Part shown: in pieces, positions 57,636 through 64,000 of the stretch
Numbering within the stretch: position 1 is the stretch's first letter
Layout of the letters: each line of letters begins with the position of its first letter
Origin: Bdellovibrionia bacterium
GTDB taxonomy: Bacteria > Bdellovibrionota > Bdellovibrionia > Bdellovibrionales > JAGQZY01
Assembly (NCBI GenBank): GCA_030427805.1
Contig: JAUICP010000003.1
Location: 443,758 to 507,757 of the forward strand
Direction: 5' to 3'
Length of the DNA stretch: 64,000 nucleotides
Program-made: the position numbers and the translations under genes
The notes under the pieces: generated by a model
Databases searched by the model: none
Told to the model about the DNA's origin: nothing
Seen by the model: only the letters and a program-made list of their open reading frames with translations

Positions 57636-59569
57636 GCGCTCTGTTTTTCTTTGGGTTGAGCGGACAATTCCCTGACAAGGGGAACCTTAATACTTAGTTT
57701 TGTTCCCATCCCAGCTTCTGATTCAATCCAGGCTTTGCCACCCAACTTTTCCGCTTCAAAGCGAATAGAAGCCATGCCAATTCCTCTGCCCGATGTTTCA
57801 CTCACCTCTTCTGAAGTAGATATTCCGTCTTTAAATATAAGGTCGAGAATCTCTTCGTCCGTCTTGCTCGTTTGTTCTTCTTCAGGAAGTTTGGCCCTTA
57901 GACTCTCGACATCGACCCCTTTGCCGTCATCGGCTATTTCAATATGAAGCCAGCTTGAATCTTCATCTGTCGTTTGGTCGACAGAAATTTGAATATTCCC
58001 CGCTTCTTCCTTGCCGAGTCCGGTCCTTTTATCGGGAAACTCGAGTCCATGATCAACGCTATTTCTCACTGAATGGACAAGGGCCGAAAATAGCCCCGAG
58101 TAGTGTTCAGGATAAATTTTAACGTCTCCACCTTTTATCTCCACAGGAGCTAGAAATTTACCAGTCGTTCGCGCTACTCGCTCTGCTTCAGCACATAAAT
58201 AACTCAAGGAGTCTTCAATTCTCACGCACAGGTATTCATCCCGTAAGAGCTTAGCAAATGCCTGACTCTGCTCGTGCAAAATGAGGCTTTCATACCATTT
58301 TTGAATGTCAGAAACAGAAAGAATGATCTTTCGCTCTTCTTCTAAATCTGGCATCTGTAACCAGAGACGAACTGTATTTACCGTCTCATTGAGAGTGTTT
58401 TCCAGGATCTTGACGTTTCTGACTAATCCTTTCAGCTGAAAATCATCCAGATGAGCACAGTCTAACTCTGTCAAATTCTCCTCTAAAGAGTGAGTTTCGT
58501 GCTCCAAATCATAGAGTCTAAAACTAGCAGCTCCACCTTTTACAGTATGCAGCTGCCTCATAAGAGTGATTCCCGCATCTTTGGTGATATAGTCAGGGTC
58601 CTCTTGAGCCTGTTTGAAAAACTCCTGTGATTCATGAACAAAGCTTTGAAACTGATTTCTGTGTTCTAGAACTTTAGTTAACATCTGCGCAAAGCTCTTC
58701 TCACGATCTAATTCACTGATTATTCGTTTTTGTTCTGTTATGTCCTCGGCAACAACAACGAGCCCTTCGAGATTGGAGTCCTGTGAACTCATCGAATAAA
58801 AGTTAAACTTTATGTCGACATCGCCAATTCGAATTTCATCTATTGGACAGAGCCCTACAACATCTTCAAAAGGAATCAGATCTTGAAATACGGCATCGAT
58901 CCAAGTTGTCACTTCTGTTCTTTTAGTTTCATCTTCTAGTCCAATAAAATCGCTAAACGTCTTTTCTGCAAAATGATCGCCAAACCATGACTTACAGATT
59001 GAAGAGTACTGATCCATAACACGATTGTCTGCTTTTAAAATAAAGAAACCTTGTTTCACCGAATTGAGCATGGCCGATTGAAGCTTATAGGATTCAGCGA
59101 GTTCTTCTGTTCTTTCTTGGACTTTCTCTTCGAGATTGACCGAGTAGTCCTTGAGTTCTTCCTGAGCCACCTTTAATTGGCTAATGACTTCTTCTTTTTT
59201 GTCAATTTCACCACGATACTTATTGTGAAGAATCTTTTCTAAGCTAACGTCGCGAACATAAATAATGTGTTCGCCTTCCGATTCGCTGTTTTGCACATGA
59301 AATTGTATGGTTCCCGAATTACCGAGACTACTTTTAAAGTTAACTTCCTTATACATCGATACTTTAGAGTAATCTCTTAGTTTAGATAGATCATTTATAT
59401 CCTCGTCCTCAATGAGAAAAACATCACTGAGAACCTTTGCTGACTTTACTTTTCGAATCGACAAGCCACATAGGTTTGCAAAGGCCTGGTTACAATAAAC
59501 AGCTTTGTAATCATTGTTAACGACTACAACAGAATCCAAGAAGGGGTCGAAAACCTTATAATTCATCAA
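57632..59569 (-). CDS. PAS-PAS-Hpt-HATPase sensor kinase (CheA-related)
   Basis: Order in the 645 residues: PAS domain (1-115, VVVNNDYKAVYCNQAFANLCGL), coiled coil (about 120-165, EEKVQERTEEL), second PAS (about 165-285), then Hpt with LHTVKGGAASF (His about 341), and a CheA-type ATPase from about 490 (HSVRNSVDHGLEF, IADDGKGVD, TSGRGIGMASI). CheA's P5 coupling domain for CheW is missing, and a normal dimer domain is not obvious, so it works outside the chemoreceptor array. The PAS domains would sense a redox or small-molecule signal. No membrane segment. It overlaps the downstream-of-start gene at 59566 by four bases (ATGA). Confidence 0.88.
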   Translation of the reverse strand: MMNYKVFDPFLDSVVVVNNDYKAVYCNQAFANLCGLSIRKVKSAKVLSDVFLIEDEDINDLSKLRDYSKVSMYKEVNFKSSLGNSGTIQFHVQNSESEGEHIIYVRDVSLEKILHNKYRGEIDKKEEVISQLKVAQEELKDYSVNLEEKVQERTEELAESYKLQSAMLNSVKQGFFILKADNRVMDQYSSICKSWFGDHFAEKTFSDFIGLEDETKRTEVTTWIDAVFQDLIPFEDVVGLCPIDEIRIGDVDIKFNFYSMSSQDSNLEGLVVVAEDITEQKRIISELDREKSFAQMLTKVLEHRNQFQSFVHESQEFFKQAQEDPDYITKDAGITLMRQLHTVKGGAASFRLYDLEHETHSLEENLTELDCAHLDDFQLKGLVRNVKILENTLNETVNTVRLWLQMPDLEEERKIILSVSDIQKWYESLILHEQSQAFAKLLRDEYLCVRIEDSLSYLCAEAERVARTTGKFLAPVEIKGGDVKIYPEHYSGLFSALVHSVRNSVDHGLEFPDKRTGLGKEEAGNIQISVDQTTDEDSSWLHIEIADDGKGVDVESLRAKLPEEEQTSKTDEEILDLIFKDGISTSEEVSETSGRGIGMASIRFEAEKLGGKAWIESEAGMGTKLSIKVPLVRELSAQPKEKQSA

Positions 59570-60507
59570 CTGGCCTCCCTATCATAAATATAGAGTCTGC
59601 CTTTGACTTCATTGAGAAAGAACTGAGGGTATCTCGGGTTGGGCTCTTTGTAATACTCCAGAAACAAGGTCTTCAATTTCAATGGAGGCTCAAGGACTCC
59701 AGGTGGAAGTAGAAGGTGAACTAACTCCAAAGAAAAACTGAGCGCCCAGTGTTTAATTCGTTCATCCGAACGATTAGCGCGATCGCCAACAAATTCGACA
59801 TTGATAATCTTTCCAGCGACGGATTTGATCCAAGGGGATACGGCCATTTTGGTGATTAACTTATTCGAGTATTCGAACTTCTCCATGAAGAGTTCAATGT
59901 TTTGCGAGTTGAACTCATCAAACTGCCGGTCGCGCTTTTGCATCTCGAGCATTGAAGCGCCGACAAAGCTGAGGATGGCTGCTAAAATAATTTCTTGTAA
60001 ATCGGCATCGTCGGTATAACCCAGTTCAGCTATAATATAGGCGGCGAGTATTCCCGATTCAATCCCTTGAGCCAATGACAGTGGTAAATCTAAAAGCAAG
60101 GGCTCTAAGTGTGGTGAGATATCTTCTCTCGTCATGATCGTCACCAGTACGGCATAGGCGTGGCACCAAATTTTTTCTAATTCAGGTTTGGCGACGCCTA
60201 AAATGGCAAATTTTTGCTTAGCCTCATATAGTTTCGAAAAGGCTAACTGTCGCTCTTCGGGAGGGATCAAGAAAGATCGTCCCATTGGTGTTTTTGCAAC
60301 CTCAATGGGATAACCGATGAGTTTTTGAAAGTCTTCAATTCTCACATAAAACGACTCTGGAACTTCCTCTTGGCGCGAATGAAATTCACTAATTGGTGCA
60401 CCGGCCTTCATGAAAGCTTTAAATTTGTGATTCTCTTTGATGAAGAGATCCACAGGGATATCTTTGAATGTTTCCAAGGTCTCTTTGGACAGTACAAAAG
60501 TTCTCAT
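59566..60507 (-). CDS. Unknown protein encoded with the CheA-related kinase
   Basis: The 313-residue cytosolic protein begins MRTFVLSKETLETFKDIPVD and has a short barrel-like N-part (about 1-65) like the cNMP/PilZ-type shells or the DUF3391 part of HD-GYP proteins, then a helical part (about 70-310) with an HD-domain-like layout of helices (MTREDISPHLEPLLLDL...LAQGIESGILAAYIIAELG). The HD and GYP motifs are absent, so it would be a non-enzymatic HD-like domain. It lies first in the operon and its stop overlaps the kinase start, so it likely acts as a partner or regulator of that kinase. Confidence 0.55.
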   Translation of the reverse strand: MRTFVLSKETLETFKDIPVDLFIKENHKFKAFMKAGAPISEFHSRQEEVPESFYVRIEDFQKLIGYPIEVAKTPMGRSFLIPPEERQLAFSKLYEAKQKFAILGVAKPELEKIWCHAYAVLVTIMTREDISPHLEPLLLDLPLSLAQGIESGILAAYIIAELGYTDDADLQEIILAAILSFVGASMLEMQKRDRQFDEFNSQNIELFMEKFEYSNKLITKMAVSPWIKSVAGKIINVEFVGDRANRSDERIKHWALSFSLELVHLLLPPGVLEPPLKLKTLFLEYYKEPNPRYPQFFLNEVKGRLYIYDREAS

Positions 60508-60596
60508 AGTCTCAAGTAAATATCGGTAATCACTTAAGTTAAATTAAGACTAGGAATCACGTTGACCCTAGACCTTAAGACTATTAACCTGCGCCA

Positions 60597-61247
60597 ATGT
60601 GTGCTCAATTTTTGATTCGAGATAACCTCGTTAACTTTGCTCGAGAATTCCCAGCCCTTATACCAGAGGACCTCGACTGGAAGAGTCGAGTTTACCCCCG
60701 TTACCAGGCACCCATAGTGGTTCAAAGTGAAAAGGGATATGAAATATTGAATAAGCAGTATTCCCTCATTCCCCATTGGTCTAAAACTGAAAAGCCAAAG
60801 TTTGCGACCTACAATGCCCGACTTGAGTCCATTGATGTCAAACCCACCTGGCGAGATGCTTTTAAATCGTTTCACTGCCTTGTGCCCATGAATGGCTTTG
60901 TCGAGTGGGTGGAAACCGAAGACAAAAAAAAGAAACAAATTTTATTCAAACCAAGAGTTTCTGACGGACTCATGGTAGCGGCAGGAATTTACACCGATTG
61001 GTCATCGCCAGAAGGTGATACCATTCCAAGCTTTGCGATCATCACCAAAGAGCCCAACGATTTCATTCTCGATCACGGCCACGATCGAATGCCGATTTTT
61101 CTAACTAAAGAAAAACAAAAAGAGTGGCTTCAAACCACTTCAAAGGATCCCGAAGAACTCAAGAGAATCTTACTTGAAGAGGAAGAGGATTTTGATTTTA
61201 ATGTTGAAGACCTCCCTTCAAAGGCAAAAAATGGATCAAAAGAATAA
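60597..61247 (+). CDS. SRAP-family protein (abasic-site processing, YedK/HMCES type)
   Basis: The chain starts MCAQFLIR: Cys 2 is the residue that forms the covalent link to abasic DNA in SRAP proteins, though the following residues (usually Gly-Arg) are Ala-Gln. Further marks are KFATYNARLESIDVK with the Asn, VPMNGFVEWV with the Glu and DHGHDRMPIFL with the His. At 216 residues it is full length. The protein shields abasic sites in single-stranded DNA. The Met must be removed for catalysis. It overlaps the Nudix gene by 17 bp; together with UdgB in this window it adds to base-damage repair, although the two are far apart. Confidence 0.9.
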   Translation: MCAQFLIRDNLVNFAREFPALIPEDLDWKSRVYPRYQAPIVVQSEKGYEILNKQYSLIPHWSKTEKPKFATYNARLESIDVKPTWRDAFKSFHCLVPMNGFVEWVETEDKKKKQILFKPRVSDGLMVAAGIYTDWSSPEGDTIPSFAIITKEPNDFILDHGHDRMPIFLTKEKQKEWLQTTSKDPEELKRILLEEEEDFDFNVEDLPSKAKNGSKE

Positions 61248-61716
61248 AAGCTATATCGAAGAACTGAGAACACAAATCGGTTCGCGCCTTATTTTAATGC
61301 CGGGGAGTCGAGTCCTCATCATTAAAGATAATAAACTCCTTTTGCACTTAAGGTCCGACTTTAAAATTTGGGGGCTGCCCGGAGGAACCCCAGAACCCGG
61401 AGAATCAATAGAGGAGTGTATTCGAAGAGAGGCCCTGGAGGAAACGGGCCTAACTCTTGGCGAACTTGAGGCCATTGCCTATTCCTCAAAAGTTCCCAAT
61501 GAAAACCTCACCTATCCCAACGGCGATGAGGTTCAGGGCTTTACTCTCCTATTTTTATGTAAAAGCTTTTCTGGAGATATCATTAAGTCTTCTAATGAGA
61601 GCTTAGATGTGCAATTTTTCCCTATCAGTGCTCTTCCTGAGATGGGAAGAATGGATCAGCGTAGTTTGGAACTCTTTAAAAGGTATGAAGAGTCTAAGAG
61701 GTTTATTTGTGACTAA
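61231..61716 (+). CDS. Nudix hydrolase
   Basis: The ATG at 61231 has AAAGG upstream and lies inside the end of the SRAP gene. The Nudix box is complete: GGTPEPGESIEECIRREALEETGL (given as GGTPEPGESIEE and RREALEETGL), preceded by FKIWGLP. At 161 residues it is a single-domain enzyme that splits nucleoside diphosphates joined to another group. The substrate cannot be told from the motif. The neighbour SRAP gene makes a house-cleaning role for damaged nucleotides plausible. The next gene starts eight bases before its stop. Confidence 0.88.
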   Translation: MDQKNKSYIEELRTQIGSRLILMPGSRVLIIKDNKLLLHLRSDFKIWGLPGGTPEPGESIEECIRREALEETGLTLGELEAIAYSSKVPNENLTYPNGDEVQGFTLLFLCKSFSGDIIKSSNESLDVQFFPISALPEMGRMDQRSLELFKRYEESKRFICD

Positions 61717-62935
61717 AAAATTGGCGTTCATTTCTTTGCTGCTATTATTTTCTATTTCCTGTAGCCATTTTGCAAACAAGTCAGACAATACTATAAGAAT
61801 CGTCCACTACAACATTAAGGAACTGGACTCAGAAAAGATCAAAAAGTTCTCTCAATCCCCCAACTTCGAACAGTTGCGATCTGCCGCGAAAACCTTAAAA
61901 GGACTTGATCCAGACATTCTTTCGATTAACGAAATGCAATATGATCGCCCGGGTGTTCCCACCACTCAATTCCAAACAGAAGGTCAAAACCTCGAGCAAT
62001 TCGCTAAACTCTCAGGACTCTCTCTCCCCTATTATAGCTTTGACCCGGCTAATACTGGTGAAAAAGCAAAAAAGCATGAAAACAACTATTACCCTCCCAT
62101 GGGCTTTCCCAATTGGATCGAATATGCCGATCTCGTCAATTTCGGAATGTTTCCCGGGCAATACTCTTCTGGAGCTCTCAGTAAATACAAAATAAGGAAC
62201 AAAGTCGTCATTTCGAAACTGACCTGGAAACAATTTAATCCGCAGATTGACCTCTCTCAATTTACCGACGCCAAAGGGAATCCTCTCCCCGAAGACATTG
62301 AGCTTTTTGACAAAAATTTTAGTGATATTACTTTAAAAATTCAGGGAAAAGAGGTTCACCTTATTTTATTGCATACGGTTCCCGCCTTCGGCTTTGGCAA
62401 TAAGAAAACTCCTAATTTTTTAAGAAATCGCGACCAACTCGCTTTTTTAAAGTGGTACCTAACAGGGCAACCAGAACGCCCCGATCTAGATATTAAACCT
62501 CTCAACAAAGAAACTCGATTTATCGCCATGGGAGATTGGAATATTGACTATAAAAAGGAGCAAGGTGGGGAAATCATTAGATCCTTGATGACCCAATTTC
62601 AACCTTGGTTAGAACGTCCTGATAGCACCTATATTGGCGACAATTTCTCGCAAAACACTGATTTTTCAGCAACTCTTGATTACATACTTTTAAGTCATCA
62701 TTTTAAGATTTTGAACTCCGGGATTCTGAGCCCGGCCCCGCCATTAATAATTCGAAGTGAAATTTGTGGTAATAGGAGAAATCCTGCAAAGAGACTCGCA
62801 AAAAATAGGTACCGAGTTGATTTCAAAAACTCGAAGAATCTTCACTGCTCTCTTGAGTTGGATGAAAAAAGCTATCGGCTACACACCGGCTCTGATCACC
62901 TTCCTATTTTTGCAGAGGTCATACTGACCAATTGA
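61709..62935 (+). CDS. Endonuclease/exonuclease/phosphatase-fold lipoprotein
   Basis: I choose the GTG at 61709, seven bases after GAGG: it gives a lipoprotein signal (VTKKLAFISLLLLFSISC). The ATG at 61685 is the alternative. The body (about 410 residues) has the EEP order: RIVHYNIKELD, ILSINEMQYDRPG (metal Glu), ILLHTVPAFG, MGDWNIDYK and LDYILLS, ending GSDHLPIFAEV with the catalytic Asp-His. Members cut DNA, RNA, or phospho-sugars; a lipoprotein with this fold would act in the periplasm or at the surface, for example as a nuclease that breaks down external DNA. It is third in an overlapping run with the SRAP and Nudix genes. Confidence 0.82.
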   Translation: MTKKLAFISLLLLFSISCSHFANKSDNTIRIVHYNIKELDSEKIKKFSQSPNFEQLRSAAKTLKGLDPDILSINEMQYDRPGVPTTQFQTEGQNLEQFAKLSGLSLPYYSFDPANTGEKAKKHENNYYPPMGFPNWIEYADLVNFGMFPGQYSSGALSKYKIRNKVVISKLTWKQFNPQIDLSQFTDAKGNPLPEDIELFDKNFSDITLKIQGKEVHLILLHTVPAFGFGNKKTPNFLRNRDQLAFLKWYLTGQPERPDLDIKPLNKETRFIAMGDWNIDYKKEQGGEIIRSLMTQFQPWLERPDSTYIGDNFSQNTDFSATLDYILLSHHFKILNSGILSPAPPLIIRSEICGNRRNPAKRLAKNRYRVDFKNSKNLHCSLELDEKSYRLHTGSDHLPIFAEVILTN

Positions 62936-63039
62936 ATCTGAGATTCCTGAATTTGTGGCTCGGGCTCTGAATTCAAGGATTGAAAAAGAGCTCCATAAAA
63001 ACCAGTGAGAAATAATCCAGCGAGAATTAGAGATTTCAT
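62896..63039 (-). CDS. Small secreted or anchored protein, 47 aa
   Basis: CGGAGG lies five bases before the ATG at 63039. The 47-residue product starts MKSLILAGLFLTGFYGALFQ, a signal peptide or membrane anchor, followed by a polar acidic segment (NSEPEPQIQESQIQ) and ends KIGR. The last 40 bp run antisense to the end of the EEP gene. It is missed by length filters, and the strong ribosome site is its main support. Possible roles are a small envelope protein or a toxin-like peptide. No partner is seen. Confidence 0.5.
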   Translation of the reverse strand: MKSLILAGLFLTGFYGALFQSLNSEPEPQIQESQIQLVSMTSAKIGR

Positions 63040-63137
63040 TTATGCCTCCGTTGCAATAACAACTCAAGGCTAAAGAAAAAAACACCTATTAGACAAATTA
63101 TTACAATTCATCTATACCCATTATTTTTTTTGATGGA

Positions 63138-63527
63138 CTATTTGACGGCGCGAAAACATCTCACTTCGTAGTTGATCGAATCACCCTGGATATAACCATC
63201 GATCATTCTCAAATTGACCACTTCGACTCGATCACTAAAACTTTTACGAAAAATCTCTTCTGAAATTGTCGAGAAATCTTTCTGTTGATCCATAATAAAT
63301 AGGGTCACCGTCCCCCGAGCATCGTATTGATAGAAATCAGCACTAAAAGCCACGGCACCAATTTCTCCGGTCCAAAAAAAGGGGTCCGAAGAAATCGGAC
63401 TGAGCACAACGCTTTCAAATTGATTTGTAACTGGGTTACTCAAAAGCCCTTGGCAGGTAATATCGATGGCGCTGGCCCATGCATTCAGAGAAATGAGAAA
63501 GGAAAATACTAAAACAAGAATCTTCAA
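63138..63527 (-). CDS. Small secreted protein of unknown function
   Basis: The 129 residues begin with the signal peptide MKILVLVFSFLISLNAWASA. The mature ~110 residues contain Cys in DITCQG and in EVRCFRAVK at the ends, a likely disulfide, and beta strands such as AVAFSADFYQYDARGTVTLFIM. No family recognised. It is a periplasmic or secreted beta protein. AGGAGAGC lies just before the ATG. It is not clearly joined to its neighbours; the leucyl aminopeptidase gene upstream ends 74 bp before its start. Confidence 0.6.
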   Translation of the reverse strand: MKILVLVFSFLISLNAWASAIDITCQGLLSNPVTNQFESVVLSPISSDPFFWTGEIGAVAFSADFYQYDARGTVTLFIMDQQKDFSTISEEIFRKSFSDRVEVVNLRMIDGYIQGDSINYEVRCFRAVK

Positions 63528-63601
63528 AAGCTCTCCTCAGTAAAGACGACGACTTTATTTCACTTCGTCAGGAGAGCCTTGTCCAGAACTTATTAAACCG
63601 G

Positions 63602-64000
63602 TTATTTTAGATTGGAGTCTACAAAAAAGCTGAGACTTTGAACTCCCTGACCACTTCCTCCGGACTCCATGCAGCCCCCGCCTGGCTTATCCTTCCAGGC
63701 GTATATGTCTAAGTGAATCCAAGGCAGACTTCCCACAAAATGCTCCAAGAAAAGGGCTGCCGTCACCGCCCCCCCAAAGCCATCGCCACAATTCACCATA
63801 TCAGCTGGAGTTGAATTCAACTGGCTCTTATAGTCGGGAATCAACGGAATTCTCCACAAACGATCTCCACTTTGCTGGGAACTTTTCAGCAATTTCTCTG
63901 CGTCTTTATCACTATTCGAAAATAGACCTCCGACACCAGAGCCAAGGGTTGCTTTAATGGCTCCCGTCAATGTTGCCACATCGACAACGAGACCAGGAGC
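63602..64000 (-). CDS. Leucyl aminopeptidase (M17), C-terminal part (cut by window edge)
   Basis: The frame is open to the last base, so the gene begins beyond 64000. Visible residues begin APGLVVDVATLTGA, the M17 segment around the second metal site, and later have GDRLWRIPLIPDYKSQL, STPADMVNCGDGFGGAVTAALFL and WIHLDIYAW. These match the catalytic domain of PepA-type aminopeptidases, which remove N-terminal leucine and other residues using two zinc or manganese ions. The metal ligands NTDAEGR lie upstream and cannot be seen. The GTG at 63979 is internal, not a start. Confidence 0.9.
   Translation of the reverse strand, partial: APGLVVDVATLTGAIKATLGSGVGGLFSNSDKDAEKLLKSSQQSGDRLWRIPLIPDYKSQLNSTPADMVNCGDGFGGAVTAALFLEHFVGSLPWIHLDIYAWKDKPGGGCMESGGSGQGVQSLSFFVDSNLK

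Noticed and set aside
62879-63085. 68-codon minus-strand frame
   Set aside because: It shares the locus with the 47-residue secreted protein, which has the better ribosome site and signal peptide; the 68-codon frame has neither.

Overview
The window is about 64 kb of ordinary bacterial chromosome at moderate GC, with no rRNA, tRNA, CRISPR array, insertion sequence or prophage that I could see. Many signal peptides and lipoproteins, outer-membrane barrels ending in Phe, a NYQNC-like signal region (first lipoprotein-like gene), receiver/PilZ-like proteins and a set of secreted proteases and hydrolases point to a Gram-negative predatory or free-living deltaproteobacterial relative, most likely Bdellovibrionota. 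That is an inference from protein style, not from a marker gene.

Layout. 0-7.3 kb: end of a dihydroorotase, a lipoprotein-like protein, an NSUN/RsmB-type RNA methyltransferase, and an operon of a very large metzincin-like lipoprotein protease with a beta-barrel protein. 7.7-20 kb: a cluster made almost wholly of exported proteins that exist as paralogous pairs: a trypsin-like lipoprotein, two large alpha/beta hydrolases at the two ends, a membrane esterase, two histidine-rich proteins of unknown family, and two exported PlsC-like proteins. This is the most unusual block. 20-23.5 kb: an ABC exporter/DUF1854 operon with two tiny upstream genes, one of them split by an in-frame TGA. 23.6-24.6 kb: thioredoxin-fold ferredoxin and type-5 uracil-DNA glycosylase.

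24.6-34.4 kb: RND pump plus TolC protein without an adaptor, PstS, Ppx/GppA, SixA and Ppk1, which form a phosphate/polyphosphate neighbourhood. 34.6-39.5 kb: Hsp20 behind two candidate promoters, a ferredoxin, a DUF6580 membrane protein and a tricorn-type protease. 39.5-47 kb: glycosyltransferase, nucleotidyltransferase, response regulator, and an envelope sugar pair (sugar transferase-like and epimerase-like) that both seem to have lost catalytic residues. 47.5-55 kb: a barrel protein, a candidate small RNA, lysC-lysA, an exported NADAR-domain protein, fadD and an ankyrin protein. 55-60.5 kb: a barrel protein and a chemosensory-like group (STAS, CheY, PAS-Hpt-HATPase kinase and an unknown partner). 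60.6-64 kb: SRAP, Nudix and endonuclease/phosphatase-fold lipoprotein genes overlapping in series, two small secreted proteins, and the end of a leucyl aminopeptidase.

Start codons were moved inward from the longest reading frame where a Shine-Dalgarno site and signal peptide agreed. All functional calls are from motif recognition by eye; no search was run.
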